NCBI GenBank assembly: GCA_024399575.1
Contig: JAKSNT010000011.1
Span: forward strand, 1-43,551
Direction of reading: 5' to 3'
Length of the DNA stretch: 43,551 bases
Source: Paludibacteraceae bacterium
GTDB lineage: Bacteria; Bacteroidota; Bacteroidia; Bacteroidales; Paludibacteraceae
Shown here: piece by piece, positions 7,127-17,037 of the stretch
Layout: each line of letters starts with the position of its first letter
Numbering within the stretch: position 1 is the first letter of the stretch
Position numbers and translations under genes: made by a program
The notes under the pieces: model-generated
The model's input: the letters and a program-made list of their open reading frames with translations, nothing else
Database searches by the model: none
What the model was told of the DNA's origin: nothing

Positions 7127-7990
7127 TCAGACTCTGAAACGATACTCTGCCGCAACCCAGTTGTTGCTTTCACAAGTGCTGGTTCGTTGCATTCCTAATT
7201 CATTTGCTGCCTTATCAAGAAGAAAAATGTCTTCTGAGTAGAAACCACTCATGAATAATTTTCCATCAGGTTTCAGTGCAGCAACATATTTTTCTATATC
7301 GTTTAGCAAAATATTGCGATTAATATTGGCAAATATGCAATCATATTTCCTTCGCAATTCAGCAATTGAATTAGCACCTCCAAGAACAATCTGAATATCA
7401 GTAAGATGATTTAATTCAATATTCTGAACTGCATTTTCGGTTGACCAATGGTCAATATCAATTGCGTCAACATATTGCGCACCATTCATTCGTGCCAATA
7501 TGGCAAGAACAGCCGTCCCACAACCCATATCGAGAACCGTCTTTCCGTACAAATCTTCGCTCAATATGAACCGCATCATCATCTGGGTGGTGTCGTGATA
7601 TCCACTGCCGAATGCTTGGACAGGGTTCAACTCGATATTGTATTTGAATTCAGATGAAGGTATGGTGGATTTTGCTGAAGTAGGGTAGATGGCAACTTGG
7701 CGATCAATGAAAATAGGTTCGAAACCATTCTGTTCCCAAATTGTGTTCCAGTTCTGGTCGGCTATGGTCTCTTCACGGTATTGTATATTGCAGTTGTTGT
7801 CATTTGTGAAGTCATTGACAAACCTGAGTAGGTTGGCTTTGTCGTAGATGTCGGCAGGTATGAAAGCATTAAATCCACGTGAGGTCTCTTCGAAACTTTC
7901 GAACCCAATCTCGCCAAGGTCAGCCATCATGATGTCGTTTAAGTAGTCGGCATCAGATTCTATGCGGAAAGTGATTTTTATATAGTCCAT
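7127..7990 (-). CDS. prmA: Ribosomal protein L11 methyltransferase
   Basis: I choose ATG 7990 (287 residues, starting MDYIKITF), which matches the family's beginning; the frame runs back to 8038 only because it reads through a hairpin. The N-terminal ~110 residues are the L11-recognition domain. The SAM-binding motif I is VLDMGCGTAVLAILA, followed by an acidic DAID and an FANINRNIL motif in place of NPPY, as in PrmA. It trimethylates ribosomal protein L11. It lies 62 bases downstream of gltX with a strong hairpin in between, so it may depend on read-through or its own start. Confidence 0.92.
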   Translation of the reverse strand: MDYIKITFRIESDADYLNDIMMADLGEIGFESFEETSRGFNAFIPADIYDKANLLRFVNDFTNDNNCNIQYREETIADQNWNTIWEQNGFEPIFIDRQVAIYPTSAKSTIPSSEFKYNIELNPVQAFGSGYHDTTQMMMRFILSEDLYGKTVLDMGCGTAVLAILARMNGAQYVDAIDIDHWSTENAVQNIELNHLTDIQIVLGGANSIAELRRKYDCIFANINRNILLNDIEKYVAALKPDGKLFMSGFYSEDIFLLDKAANELGMQRTSTCESNNWVAAEYRFRV

Positions 7991-8000
7991 CGTGATATTA

Positions 8001-8041
8001 AAAATGCACCGATTATTTTCATGAAACAATCGGTGCATTTT
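8001..8041 (-). terminator. 14-bp perfect hairpin between gltX and prmA
   Basis: AAAATGCACCGATT (8001-8014) pairs perfectly with AATCGGTGCATTTT (8028-8041), loop 13 bases. On the minus strand it ends in UUUU just past gltX; on the plus strand it is followed by CTTTTTTT. It works on paper as a bidirectional terminator. Its edge is only about 10 bases from the prmA start codon, so it could also affect prmA translation. Confidence 0.85.
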
Positions 8042-8052
8042 CTTTTTTTCGG

Positions 8053-9567
8053 TTATTGCAACTTGCTTAAAGCATAATCTATTCGTTTGAGTGTCTCCTC
8101 CTTGCCGAGCACAGAAGTGAGTTCAAACATTGCAGGTCCCTTCAACTCGCCAACGAGCATCAGACGGAATGGATTCATCACGTTGCCAAGACCATAGCCT
8201 TTCTCTTCGCACCATGCCTTCATATACGCTTCGAATCCTTCAATATCGGAATAGTCGTCCCATGCAGCTGCTTTCTCCCTAAGCTCTGTCATCATGTTGT
8301 GAGTCTCCGGTTTCCAACGTTTGGCAACGGCTTTCTCATCGAACTCGGTAGGAGCAATCCAGAAGAATGAGCAGAGTGGCCAGAGCTCCTTGATGAGGCT
8401 GACGCGACTTTTCATATATTTCACCACATTCTCGACCTTTGAGATATCTGTCTTAACCCCCGCTGCTTCGATATCTTTCATCATCATGAGGGCAATGCGG
8501 TTGTTGTCAGCCATCTGGAGATATTCCTTGTTGAACCATTTGCCTTTTTCGAAATCGAATTTGGCACCTGCCTTAGAACAGCGTTCAAGCGAGAAAAGAC
8601 GGATGAGGTCGTCCATCGACATGAGTTCTTGGTCGTTGCCAGGGTTCCAACCTAAAAGCGCAAGGAAATTTATTACTGCTTCAGGCAGGTAACCGCTTTC
8701 ACGATAGCCACTTGAGATGTCGCCTGTCTTAGGGTCGTGCCATTCCAATGGGAATACAGGGAAGCCGAGACGGTCACCATCACGTTTCGAAAGCTTTCCG
8801 TTGCCATCAGGTTTGAGAAGCAATGCAAGATGTGCAAATTGCGGCATACTTTCTTCCCAACCGAAGTATTTGTAGAGAAGAACGTGGAGTGGGGCAGAGG
8901 GCAACCATTCTTCGCCTCGGATGACGTGAGTGACTTCCATAAGATGGTCATCAACAATGTTAGCAAGGTGGTAGGTAGGCAGGTTGTCGGCTGACTTGTA
9001 AAGCACCTTGTCGTCAAGTATTGAACTGTTGACATGCACATCACCACGGATAAGATCGTGAACCACAATCTCTTCGTTTGGCTCGATGAGAGCACGGACC
9101 ACATATTTCTCGCCACTGTCAATGAGTCGTTTCACTTCGTCTGCCGACATAGTAAGCGAGTTGCGCATTTGCATACGTGTCGTGGCATCGTATTGAAAAT
9201 TCTTTATTTCATTACGTTTAGCTTCAAGTTCGGCTGCTGTGTCAAAAGCAATGTAGGCATGACCTGATTCGAGTATTTGGTCAACATATTTCCTGTAGAT
9301 GTCGCGACGTTCGGACTGACGATATGGTCCATGATTGCCACCATAAGTGACTCCTTCGTCGAACTTGATGCCGAGCCATTCCAATGACTCGATAATATAC
9401 TGTTCAGCTCCTGGAACAAAGCGAGTCGAGTCAGTATCCTCGATGCGGAATATCAGTTCTCCTCCGTTCTGCTTGGCAAACAGGTAGTTGTAGAGGCAAG
9501 TGCGCACTCCACCTATATGCAATGCTCCAGTAGGCGATGGAGCAAATCGTACTCTGACTTTTCCCAT
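8053..9567 (-). CDS. gltX: Glutamyl-tRNA synthetase
   Basis: A 504-residue class I aminoacyl-tRNA synthetase that charges tRNA-Glu. It shows [17 protein letters not shown] (HIGH-like motif) near the N-terminus and KLSKRDG (KMSKS-like) near residue 260, with full family length. It starts 7 bases after the aspS stop, so the two synthetases form an operon. A hairpin terminator follows its stop at 8041-8001. Confidence 0.97.
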   Translation of the reverse strand: MGKVRVRFAPSPTGALHIGGVRTCLYNYLFAKQNGGELIFRIEDTDSTRFVPGAEQYIIESLEWLGIKFDEGVTYGGNHGPYRQSERRDIYRKYVDQILESGHAYIAFDTAAELEAKRNEIKNFQYDATTRMQMRNSLTMSADEVKRLIDSGEKYVVRALIEPNEEIVVHDLIRGDVHVNSSILDDKVLYKSADNLPTYHLANIVDDHLMEVTHVIRGEEWLPSAPLHVLLYKYFGWEESMPQFAHLALLLKPDGNGKLSKRDGDRLGFPVFPLEWHDPKTGDISSGYRESGYLPEAVINFLALLGWNPGNDQELMSMDDLIRLFSLERCSKAGAKFDFEKGKWFNKEYLQMADNNRIALMMMKDIEAAGVKTDISKVENVVKYMKSRVSLIKELWPLCSFFWIAPTEFDEKAVAKRWKPETHNMMTELREKAAAWDDYSDIEGFEAYMKAWCEEKGYGLGNVMNPFRLMLVGELKGPAMFELTSVLGKEETLKRIDYALSKLQ

Positions 9568-9574
9568 ATTTTAA

Positions 9575-11335
9575 TCAGTTGTTGGTGTGTTGTTTCACAA
9601 TCAGTGCAAGTTCGTCGAGCTGAGTCTGGTCAAGTGCTGCAGGAGCATCTATCATGACATCGCGTCCAGCATTGTTCTTTGGGAACGCTATACAGTCGCG
9701 GATTGAATCAAGTTCAGCAAACAAAGAGACGAAACGGTCGAGTCCGTAAGCCAGCCCTCCGTGAGGAGGCGCACCGAACTTGAACGCATTCATCAGGAAG
9801 CCGAACTGCTCTTCTGCCTTTTCTGGGGAAAAGCCGAGTAACTCAAACATCTTGTGCTGCAGGTTGCTTTCGTGAATACGTATAGAACCACCGCCAACCT
9901 CAACACCATTGATAACCATATCATAAGCATTGGCTCGTACTGCTCCTGGATTAGTGTCGAGCAAAGGAATGTCCTCTGGCTTGGGCGACGTGAAAGGATG
10001 GTGCATTGCGTAGAAACGTTGATCTTCCTCGTTCCACTCGAAAAGTGGGAAGTCAACGACCCACAGACATGAATATTTGTCCTTTGGACGAAGACCAAGT
10101 TGAGTACCCATCTCAAGACGCAATTCGCAGAGCTGCTTACGAGTTTTGTTGGCATCATTTCCACACATTATTAATATTAGGTCGCCTGGTTCGGCAGACA
10201 TGGCTCCCTTCAGTTGCTGTAGAACATCTTGAGTATAGAATTTATCAACAGACGACTTGACATTGCCATCTGCCTCGATGCGTGCATAGACTAGTCCTTT
10301 TGCACCTATTTGTGAACGTTTTACGAATTCTGTGAGCTGGTCAATCTGCTTGCGTGTGTATGTAGCAGCACCTTTAGCGCAGATACCACCGATATATTTT
10401 GCTTCATCGAATACAGAGAATCCATAGCCTTGCATGACATCCATAAGTTCGACAAAGCGCATTTCGAAACGAGTATCAGGCTTGTCTGAACCATAGAATT
10501 TCATTGCATCATGCCATGTTATGCGAGGAAGTTTAGGCAAGTCAATGCCCTTGATAGTCTTGAACAGATGACGCGACATTCCTTCGAACATCTCGAGAAT
10601 GTCCTCCTGTTCGACGAATGACATCTCGCAGTCAATCTGTGTGAATTCAGGCTGACGGTCAGCACGAAGGTCTTCGTCACGGAAACATTTCACAATTTGG
10701 AAATAACGGTCGAATCCGCTGACCATAAGCAACTGCTTGAAAGTCTGAGGTGACTGTGGCAATGCATAGAACTGCCCCTGGTTCATGCGACTTGGCACGA
10801 CAAAGTCGCGTGCCCCCTCTGGAGTGGATTTAATAAGGACTGGTGTTTCTACCTCAAGAAAACCTTTCGAGTCGAGATAACGACGGACTTCAAATGCCAT
10901 ACGATGACGGAGTTCAAGATTCTTGCGCACGCACTGACGACGAAGGTCAAGGTATCTATACTGCATGCGTATGTCATCACCGCCATCTGATTCATCTTCA
11001 ATAGTGAATGGAGGAATGGCTGAAGTATTGAGTACATTCAGACTGCATACGATAATCTCAATATCGCCTGTCGGTATTTTCGAGTTCTTCGAACTGCGCT
11101 CAGCTACGACACCATCAATCTGTATGACATACTCACGTCCAATGTGATTAGCCTGTTCGCATAGGTCTGCATCAACTTCATTGTTGAATACAAGTTGCGT
11201 AATTCCATAGCGGTCGCGGAGGTCAACAAATGTCATTCCTCCCATCTTGCGGGTACGCTGGACCCATCCTGCCAGTGTAACCTGCTCATTCAAATTGGCG
11301 ATACGAAGTTCGCCACATGTGTGTGTCCTGTACAT
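9575..11335 (-). CDS. aspS: Aspartyl-tRNA synthetase
   Basis: A 586-residue class II synthetase of bacterial type. It has the N-terminal OB-fold anticodon domain ([23 protein letters not shown]), motif 2 ([18 protein letters not shown]), the GAD-type insertion, and motif 3 ([13 protein letters not shown]). Full length and start conserved. It is the first gene of an aspS-gltX operon driven by a promoter about 40 bases upstream. Whether it also charges tRNA-Asn cannot be told from this window. Confidence 0.97.
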   Translation of the reverse strand: MYRTHTCGELRIANLNEQVTLAGWVQRTRKMGGMTFVDLRDRYGITQLVFNNEVDADLCEQANHIGREYVIQIDGVVAERSSKNSKIPTGDIEIIVCSLNVLNTSAIPPFTIEDESDGGDDIRMQYRYLDLRRQCVRKNLELRHRMAFEVRRYLDSKGFLEVETPVLIKSTPEGARDFVVPSRMNQGQFYALPQSPQTFKQLLMVSGFDRYFQIVKCFRDEDLRADRQPEFTQIDCEMSFVEQEDILEMFEGMSRHLFKTIKGIDLPKLPRITWHDAMKFYGSDKPDTRFEMRFVELMDVMQGYGFSVFDEAKYIGGICAKGAATYTRKQIDQLTEFVKRSQIGAKGLVYARIEADGNVKSSVDKFYTQDVLQQLKGAMSAEPGDLILIMCGNDANKTRKQLCELRLEMGTQLGLRPKDKYSCLWVVDFPLFEWNEEDQRFYAMHHPFTSPKPEDIPLLDTNPGAVRANAYDMVINGVEVGGGSIRIHESNLQHKMFELLGFSPEKAEEQFGFLMNAFKFGAPPHGGLAYGLDRFVSLFAELDSIRDCIAFPKNNAGRDVMIDAPAALDQTQLDELALIVKQHTNN

Positions 11336-11372
11336 ATAAATAATGTGTTATTTTGTCGTATGAAATCAATTT

Positions 11373-11380
11373 GCAAAATT
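11373..11380 (-). promoter_or_regulatory. aspS-gltX promoter
   Basis: The minus strand reads TAATTTTG then CA, about 38 bases before the aspS ATG, with a weak TTG element about 21 bases upstream. It is separated by only 34 bases from the oppositely directed Nif3 promoter. Confidence 0.7.
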
Positions 11381-11414
11381 ACAAAAAAATATTCTTATAA
11401 TCCAATTTTTTTTG

Positions 11415-11422
11415 CTACTTTT
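11415..11422 (+). promoter_or_regulatory. Promoter of the Nif3-like gene
   Basis: TACTTTTG then CAG, about 20 bases before ATG 11443; no clear upstream TTTG. It is divergent from the aspS promoter in a short A/T-rich gap. Confidence 0.65.
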
Positions 11423-11442
11423 GCAGAAAATATTTAACGGTT

Positions 11443-12225
11443 ATGAAAGCGTCAGAGATTATAGCAAGAATTGAGCAGTTTGCTCCTGCGGAATTGCAGG
11501 AAAACTTTGATAATACAGGCATACAAATCGGTAATCCAGAACAGAAAATAAATGGCATCCTAATAGCTTTGGATATAACTGAAAACATTGTGGATGAAGC
11601 GATTGAATGTGGTTGCAACATGATTGTATCTCATCATCCTTTGCTGTTCACAGGCTTGAAGAAAATCACAGGCAGGAATTATATTGAGAGGGTAGTGATG
11701 AAGGCTGCAAAACATGACATAGTACTTTATGCAGCACATACAAATCTTGATAAATGTGTCGGTGGAGTAAATTATGAGATGGCTGACAGGTTGGAACTCG
11801 TGAATGTAAGAGTGCTCGAACCAGAACAGTCGGATGAAAAAGTCGGACTCGGATGCGTAGGTGACTTGAAAGAGCCAATGAACGAAATGGATTTTTTAGA
11901 CAAGTTGAAAAATACGTTTGGTGCACGATGTGTGCGCCATTCGGCACTGTTGAACCGTTCTATTCGCCGTGTCGCTCTTTGTGGTGGCTCCGGTTCTGAC
12001 TTAATAATGACTGCAAAAAAGGCAAAAGCAGATATATACATCACTGCAGATGTTACTTATCATAAATTTTTTATGGCTGAAAATGAGATTGTTATAGCCG
12101 ATATTGGACATTTTGAATGTGAGAATGTAACAAAAAAGATTTTTATGGAACAACTATCAAAAATTTTTCCTAACTTTGCAATTCGGATTTCGGAGAAAGA
12201 ACAAAATGTGATTAATTACTATTAA
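11443..12225 (+). CDS. Nif3-like dinuclear metal-centre protein
   Basis: A 260-residue member of the Nif3/YbgI family (often annotated GTP cyclohydrolase 1 type 2-like). Metal ligands are visible: IVSHHPLLF (His-His), AAHTNLDK (His, Asp) and DIGHFECE (His, Glu) near the C-terminus. Family proteins form toroidal hexamers with a two-metal site; the substrate is unsettled. Many Bacteroidota homologues are ~365 residues with a PII-like insert; this one is the short form without it. The zinc-ribbon gene follows after 59 bases, a common pairing in the phylum. Confidence 0.92.
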   Translation: MKASEIIARIEQFAPAELQENFDNTGIQIGNPEQKINGILIALDITENIVDEAIECGCNMIVSHHPLLFTGLKKITGRNYIERVVMKAAKHDIVLYAAHTNLDKCVGGVNYEMADRLELVNVRVLEPEQSDEKVGLGCVGDLKEPMNEMDFLDKLKNTFGARCVRHSALLNRSIRRVALCGGSGSDLIMTAKKAKADIYITADVTYHKFFMAENEIVIADIGHFECENVTKKIFMEQLSKIFPNFAIRISEKEQNVINYY

Positions 12226-12284
12226 AACATTGGCTAATAGTTAATTGCGCATATTCTTATAAAATAAAATAAAAACAATATAAC

Positions 12285-13070
12285 ATGGCTACAACTCAAA
12301 AAAATGTCGTTGAGACTAAAGATTTAACTGTCGAAGAAAAGTTACGTGCTTTGTATAGATTGCAGAAAGTACTGACATCGATTGATAAGATTCGTGTGAC
12401 TCGTGGCGAATTGCCATTGGAAGTTCAGGACTTGGAAGATGAAATTGCTGGTTTGCAGACACGCATCTTAAAATGTAATAATGATATAAAAAATAACAAT
12501 CAGGAGATTGCTGCCAATAAGATCAAAATGCATGATGCTCAGGAGATGATTGCCAAAAAAGAAGAAGCCAGTCAAAATGTTGCTAACAACAGAGAGTACG
12601 ATGCTATCTTGAAGGAAATTGAATATCAAAAACTTGAAATTCAATATGTTGAAAAGAAGATTCAGAACGCCACGAACGAGATAAGTGCAAAGACACAAGA
12701 CAAGGAAGAGGCAGAAATAAAATTGGATGAGAGAAAAATTGACCTTGAACACAAGAAGGCAGAACTGAATGAAATCATAGAGGAAACTCGCACAGAAGAG
12801 GAAAAACTCATCAAGGAAGCCAAGGAACTGGAATCAGTAATCGAAGAACGCCTTCTAATTGCATTCAAGAGAATTCGCAAGAATGCACGTAATGGCCTTG
12901 CCGTTGTTACTGTTGATAGAAATGCCTGTGGTGGTTGCTTTAATAAAATTCCACCTCAAAGGCAGTTGGATATCAAAATGCGCAAGAAGATTATTGTCTG
13001 TGAGTATTGTGGACGTATCCTTGTAGATGATGCTATTCTGAATGAGGAGGAAACTAAAACTGAAGAGTAA
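12285..13070 (+). CDS. Coiled-coil protein with C-terminal C4 zinc ribbon
   Basis: A 261-residue protein. Residues about 15-195 are highly charged with heptad periodicity, predicting a long antiparallel coiled coil. Residues about 205-250 are a zinc ribbon with CGGC and CEYC pairs (NACGGCFNKIPPQ, IIVCEYCGRIL). This is the DR0291/CT398-like family (CdsZ-type), and in Bacteroidota it commonly follows a Nif3-like gene. A nucleic-acid or protein-bridging role is inferred, not known. A terminator lies about 100 bases after its stop. Confidence 0.9.
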   Translation: MATTQKNVVETKDLTVEEKLRALYRLQKVLTSIDKIRVTRGELPLEVQDLEDEIAGLQTRILKCNNDIKNNNQEIAANKIKMHDAQEMIAKKEEASQNVANNREYDAILKEIEYQKLEIQYVEKKIQNATNEISAKTQDKEEAEIKLDERKIDLEHKKAELNEIIEETRTEEEKLIKEAKELESVIEERLLIAFKRIRKNARNGLAVVTVDRNACGGCFNKIPPQRQLDIKMRKKIIVCEYCGRILVDDAILNEEETKTEE

Positions 13071-13171
13071 AAAGTCAGTTCTTATTCTTTATAATAATAA
13101 TCAATGGATAGAGTAGAGGACTATAATATTCGAAGAGTATATTGAATTGCTTTTTTTTGACACTCATTAGA

Positions 13172-13208
13172 GTCGGATTGATTTATTTTCAGTCCGACGT
13201 TTTTTTTG
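13172..13208 (+). terminator. Terminator after the zinc-ribbon gene
   Basis: GTCGGATTG (13172-13180) pairs with CAGTCCGAC (13190-13198), one G-U pair, 9-base loop, followed directly by G and eight T residues. Confidence 0.85.
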
Positions 13209-13700
13209 TTCACTTGTCAAAGTACGTATTTACATTTGTAAATGCATTTGCATTTTACATATATAAATATAATATTATCACAATAGTGGTATCTGAGTTT
13301 ATATATATCATGTTAATCATTTATTTTTCTCAGATATTATTTTAATCAAGACAATAGACTCTATTAGTTTAACACTTGCTTTTTTATATGTATATATAAT
13401 TATAAATCAGTTGTTTTTATTATTATATGTAATGTTTATATTTATTATTAAAATATATAATTATCTACATTTTGTATAATAATACCTTATTTGCCATGAA
13501 TATTACTTTTATTATCTTATAAATCAGTTGTTTATGTAATAAAATTTAGATTCATTATGTAGCTATTTGTATTTTTAGTTAACGTGCTGATAATTAGAAT
13601 AGAGTATATATAAAATAGGTATGATGCTGATTTAGAAATGTTTTTTTATGTTGCGAATGTAAATATGGTTATACTCGGCTTTTGATGGATTTTTTTTTGA
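13209..13700. other. AT-rich gene-free region with repeats
   Basis: About 500 bases of very A/T-rich sequence with many TATATA stretches. It holds an ATTTACA-TT-TGTAAAT palindrome (13228-13243) and a 17-base direct repeat TTATAAATCAGTTGTTT at 13400-13416 and 13517-13533. A 67-codon hydrophobic frame (13142-13345) begins at TTG, spans the terminator and looks spurious. I see no RNA gene. Confidence 0.6.
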
Positions 13701-13707
13701 TTTTTGT

Positions 13708-13737
13708 TTGCAGATTCAAAATAAAGTAGTACCTTTG
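13708..13737 (+). promoter_or_regulatory. Promoter of the HTH regulator
   Basis: TTG at 13708-13710, 19 bases, then TACCTTTG at 13730-13737 followed by CAG: an exact fit to the phylum consensus, about 28 bases before ATG 13766. Confidence 0.85.
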
Positions 13738-13765
13738 CAGTCGTAAATAAAAATAAACTTTTACA

Positions 13766-14317
13766 ATGAAAGAAAGATTTTTTGAACTTATAAGAATGCT
13801 GTCAAAGAACCCTACAGAGTTTGCAAAGAGCATAGAAATAAGTGGAGCAGTATTGTCGAGCATCAAAAGCGGCAGAACTGATTTGTCTATGATGGTTGTG
13901 ACTCGTACTAAAGAGAAATATAAAAATGTAAATCTTGAATGGTTGTTTACAGGAGAAGGAAAACCCTTTCTTGATAGACAACAAGCAATTGGTGAAGGCA
14001 ACGACCCTTCAAACAAAAAAGAAGTGACATCAAGCAATAATAAAGAAAATACAAATGATTATAACTTTGGGGATCAAGAACTTTCCATTGATGAAAACGG
14101 TACATCTGTAGTTGAGGAAAGAGCTGCAACTTATATGGCTTCTGAACACAGTACAGTCAATGGCAGTACTGCAAATGGCACTGAATTAAAAGAATCAGAA
14201 CCTGTTGTATATAAACCTGTCATGATGGTTTCGCAGCCAGAACAAGTAAAGAAAAAGATTTCGCAGATTGTCATTATGTATAATGATGAGACTTATGAAA
14301 CACTGAATAAAAATTGA
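13766..14317 (+). CDS. XRE/CI-repressor-like helix-turn-helix protein
   Basis: A 183-residue protein. Residues about 1-72 are a helix-turn-helix of the phage-repressor type (PTEFAKSIEISGAVLSSIKSGRTDLSMMVV, then NLEWLFTGEGKPF, the tail typical of Bacteroidales XRE regulators). Residues about 73-160 are polar, low-complexity and probably disordered, rich in Asn, Ser and Glu. The last 20 residues (KKKISQIVIMYNDETYETL) form a short conserved-looking strand-rich end. No peptidase domain is present. It stands alone, with its own promoter and terminator and no phage genes nearby, so it is probably a resident regulator; targets are unknown. Confidence 0.82.
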   Translation: MKERFFELIRMLSKNPTEFAKSIEISGAVLSSIKSGRTDLSMMVVTRTKEKYKNVNLEWLFTGEGKPFLDRQQAIGEGNDPSNKKEVTSSNNKENTNDYNFGDQELSIDENGTSVVEERAATYMASEHSTVNGSTANGTELKESEPVVYKPVMMVSQPEQVKKKISQIVIMYNDETYETLNKN

Positions 14318-14377
14318 ATTATAACAAATATGTAATATTGTTAATATTTGACAGTCTAAATGTTAAAAGTATCGTAT

Positions 14378-14418
14378 ATGTGGCTTAAAGTTGAAATTTA
14401 AGCCACATTTTATTTTTG
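14378..14418 (+). terminator. Terminator after the HTH gene
   Basis: ATGTGGCTTAAA (14378-14389) pairs perfectly with TTTAAGCCACAT (14397-14408) around a 7-base loop, followed by TTTATTTTTG. Confidence 0.9.
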
Positions 14419-14444
14419 TATGTCATGAATAAGTCGTAACTTTA
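14416..14444 (+). promoter_or_regulatory. Probable gyrA promoter
   Basis: TTG at 14416-14418, 18 bases, then TAACTTTA at 14437-14444, one base off consensus, 27 bases before ATG 14472. The TTG lies in the T-tract of the preceding terminator. Confidence 0.55.
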
Positions 14445-14471
14445 CACCGTGAAACAAAATAATTGAGAATT

Positions 14472-16985
14472 ATGTTAGACAGAGATGAACACATCATTCA
14501 CATAAATGTGGAAGATGAGATGAAGCAGGCTTACATTGACTATTCAATGTCAGTTATTGTTTCGCGTGCGTTGCCGGATGTCAGAGATGGTTTCAAGCCT
14601 GTGCACAGAAGGGTCTTGTATGGGATGAATGAATTGGGTAATACGAACGACAAGCCATATAAGAAGTCTGCTCGTATTGTCGGTGAGGTCATGGGTAAAT
14701 ATCACCCACATGGAGACTTGTCAATATACATGACATTAGTGCGAATGGCGCAGGATTGGTCGTTAAGATACCCCCTAGTCGAACCTCAGGGTAACTTTGG
14801 CTCGATTGATGGCGATGGCCCTGCAGCCATGCGTTATACCGAAGCTCGTCTCCAGAAGATAGCAGAGGAGATGTTGAAAGACATAGAAAAGGATACGGTT
14901 GATTTCGATCCGAACTTTGACGAGACTACCAGAGAGCCTCAGGTGCTACCTACCAGATTGCCAAATCTTCTTGTAAATGGTTCGCAAGGTATTGCAGTCG
15001 GTATGGCTACAAACATGGCTCCACATAACTTGTCGGAAGTGGCAGATGCAATAGTGGCGTACATTGATAATCCAGAAATAGATGTAGCTGGAATTATGCA
15101 TTACGTCCTGGCTCCTGATTTTCCAACAGGTGGCTTCATTTATGGCTATGCAGGTGTTAAGGAGGCTTTTGAGACAGGTCGTGGAAGAATTGTGATACGT
15201 TCAAAAGCTGAAATTGAAAGCAATGATAAGACTCATGACAAAATTATAATTACTGAAATTCCGTACATGGTCAATCGTGCTGAATTGATCAGCTCAATAG
15301 CTGAACTTGCTATAGACAAGAAAGTTGAAGGTATTGCAAATGTAAACGACGAATCAGATCGTCATGGTATGCGTATTGTAGTTGATATCAAGAAAGATGC
15401 AAACGCATCGGTTGTTCTCAACAAACTATACAAAATGACGGCTCTACAATCCTCGTTCAGTGTAAACAATATAGCGCTTGTAAAAGGAAGGCCAAAATTA
15501 TTGAATATTAAAGACTTGATACAACTTTTCGTAGAGCACAGACTTGAAGTAGTGACACGCAGGACAGCTTTCGAATTGAAAAAAGCACAGGAACGTGCAG
15601 AGCTACTTGAAGGATGTATCAGGATTCTCAATGCCTTGGATGAGGCTATACAGATAATCAGGTCGTCTGCAACACCTGACGAGGCTAAGCAAAGACTGAT
15701 GGCAAGATTCGACCTCAACGAGCGTCAGGCTCAGTACATAGTCGAGATGAAACTTCGTCAGTTGACAGGAATGGAGCAGGATAAACTTCGTGCCGAGTAC
15801 GATGATTTGATGAAACGCATTGCTGATTTGGAAGATATCTTGGCTCATGTGGAACGCAGGATGCAGATAATCAAAGACGAGACCATCGAACTCAAGGAGA
15901 AATATGGAGACAAGCGTCGTACACAAATAATATATTCGAGCGAGGAATTCAACCCTGAAGACTTCTATGCAGATGATGACATGGTAATTACCATTTCACA
16001 CATGGGATACATTAAACGTACGCCCTTGGCTGAGTTTAAAGCGCAGAATAGGGGTGGTATGGGTTCAAAAGGAAGCAGTTCGCGCGATGAGGACTTCATC
16101 GAACACATATATATGGCTTCCATGCATGCTACTATGATGTTCTTCACACAGCGTGGAAAGTGCTACTGGATGAAAGTATATGACATTCCAGAAGGGAATA
16201 AGACAAGCAAAGGACGTGCAATACAGAATGTACTAAATATTGATTCCAATGACCAGATTAATGCATTCATTTGGGTTAAACAGTTGGAGAATATGGAGTT
16301 CAACCAGTCACATTATTTAGTATTCTGCACGAAGAATGGCATAGTCAAGAAAACATGTCTCAGCGAATACTCCCGGCCTCGTCAAAACGGCATCAACGCA
16401 ATAACCATACGCGAAGATGATAGGGTAGTTGAGGTGCGTTTGACAAGTGGAAATGATGAAATCATCCTTGCAAACAGAAATGGACGTGCCATTAGATTTA
16501 ATGAACAAAATGTCAGGGTGATGGGGCGTACAGCAACTGGTGTTCGTGGAATGACGCTTGACGAAGGAGATGACGAAGTAGTTGGTATGATAACAATGCC
16601 AATGAATTCGCAGGACAATATTCTTGTTGTTAGTGAGCTTGGATATGGCAAGCGTTCCGACATTGATTCATACAGAATTACTAATCGTGGAGGAAAAGGT
16701 GTCAAGACAATCAACATTACCGAGAAGACAGGAAGACTCGTTTCAATAAAGGATGTGAACGACGGCAACGATTTGATGATAATCAATAAATCAGGAATCG
16801 TTCTGAGGCTCGAAGTGTCTGCCTTGAGCGTAATAGGAAGGGCTTCGCAGGGCGTCAAATTAATTAATCTCGGTAAACGCAATGACGAAATTGCTTCTGT
16901 ATGCGTAGTAGATTCAGAACCTGAACAAGAGGAATCAGACAACAGTGAAATAATTTCTGGAGATATTCCGCCAGAGCAATTGTAA
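14472..16985 (+). CDS. gyrA: DNA gyrase subunit A
   Basis: I choose ATG 14472 (837 residues); a TTG three codons earlier is possible, but from this ATG the numbering matches E. coli GyrA exactly. The catalytic tyrosine is Tyr122 (AAMRYTEARL). The C-terminal domain shows the beta-pinwheel repeats and a GyrA-box-like segment (NRGGKG). The enzyme cuts and rejoins DNA to introduce negative supercoils. The quinolone-determining region reads HPHGDLSIYMTLVRMAQ: position 83 is Leu and 87 is Met, in place of the usual Ser and Asp/Glu. gyrB is not in the window. The TPR gene follows after 52 bases and may be co-transcribed. Confidence 0.95.
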   Translation: MLDRDEHIIHINVEDEMKQAYIDYSMSVIVSRALPDVRDGFKPVHRRVLYGMNELGNTNDKPYKKSARIVGEVMGKYHPHGDLSIYMTLVRMAQDWSLRYPLVEPQGNFGSIDGDGPAAMRYTEARLQKIAEEMLKDIEKDTVDFDPNFDETTREPQVLPTRLPNLLVNGSQGIAVGMATNMAPHNLSEVADAIVAYIDNPEIDVAGIMHYVLAPDFPTGGFIYGYAGVKEAFETGRGRIVIRSKAEIESNDKTHDKIIITEIPYMVNRAELISSIAELAIDKKVEGIANVNDESDRHGMRIVVDIKKDANASVVLNKLYKMTALQSSFSVNNIALVKGRPKLLNIKDLIQLFVEHRLEVVTRRTAFELKKAQERAELLEGCIRILNALDEAIQIIRSSATPDEAKQRLMARFDLNERQAQYIVEMKLRQLTGMEQDKLRAEYDDLMKRIADLEDILAHVERRMQIIKDETIELKEKYGDKRRTQIIYSSEEFNPEDFYADDDMVITISHMGYIKRTPLAEFKAQNRGGMGSKGSSSRDEDFIEHIYMASMHATMMFFTQRGKCYWMKVYDIPEGNKTSKGRAIQNVLNIDSNDQINAFIWVKQLENMEFNQSHYLVFCTKNGIVKKTCLSEYSRPRQNGINAITIREDDRVVEVRLTSGNDEIILANRNGRAIRFNEQNVRVMGRTATGVRGMTLDEGDDEVVGMITMPMNSQDNILVVSELGYGKRSDIDSYRITNRGGKGVKTINITEKTGRLVSIKDVNDGNDLMIINKSGIVLRLEVSALSVIGRASQGVKLINLGKRNDEIASVCVVDSEPEQEESDNSEIISGDIPPEQL

Positions 16986-17037
16986 AATTATTCTCAGGTA
17001 TTTAAAAAGTCAAATATTAAATTAAAACAAATAAGTT

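Noticed and set aside
13142..13345. 67-codon hydrophobic frame
   Set aside because: It starts at TTG, spans a strong terminator and follows the A/T bias; no promoter fits.
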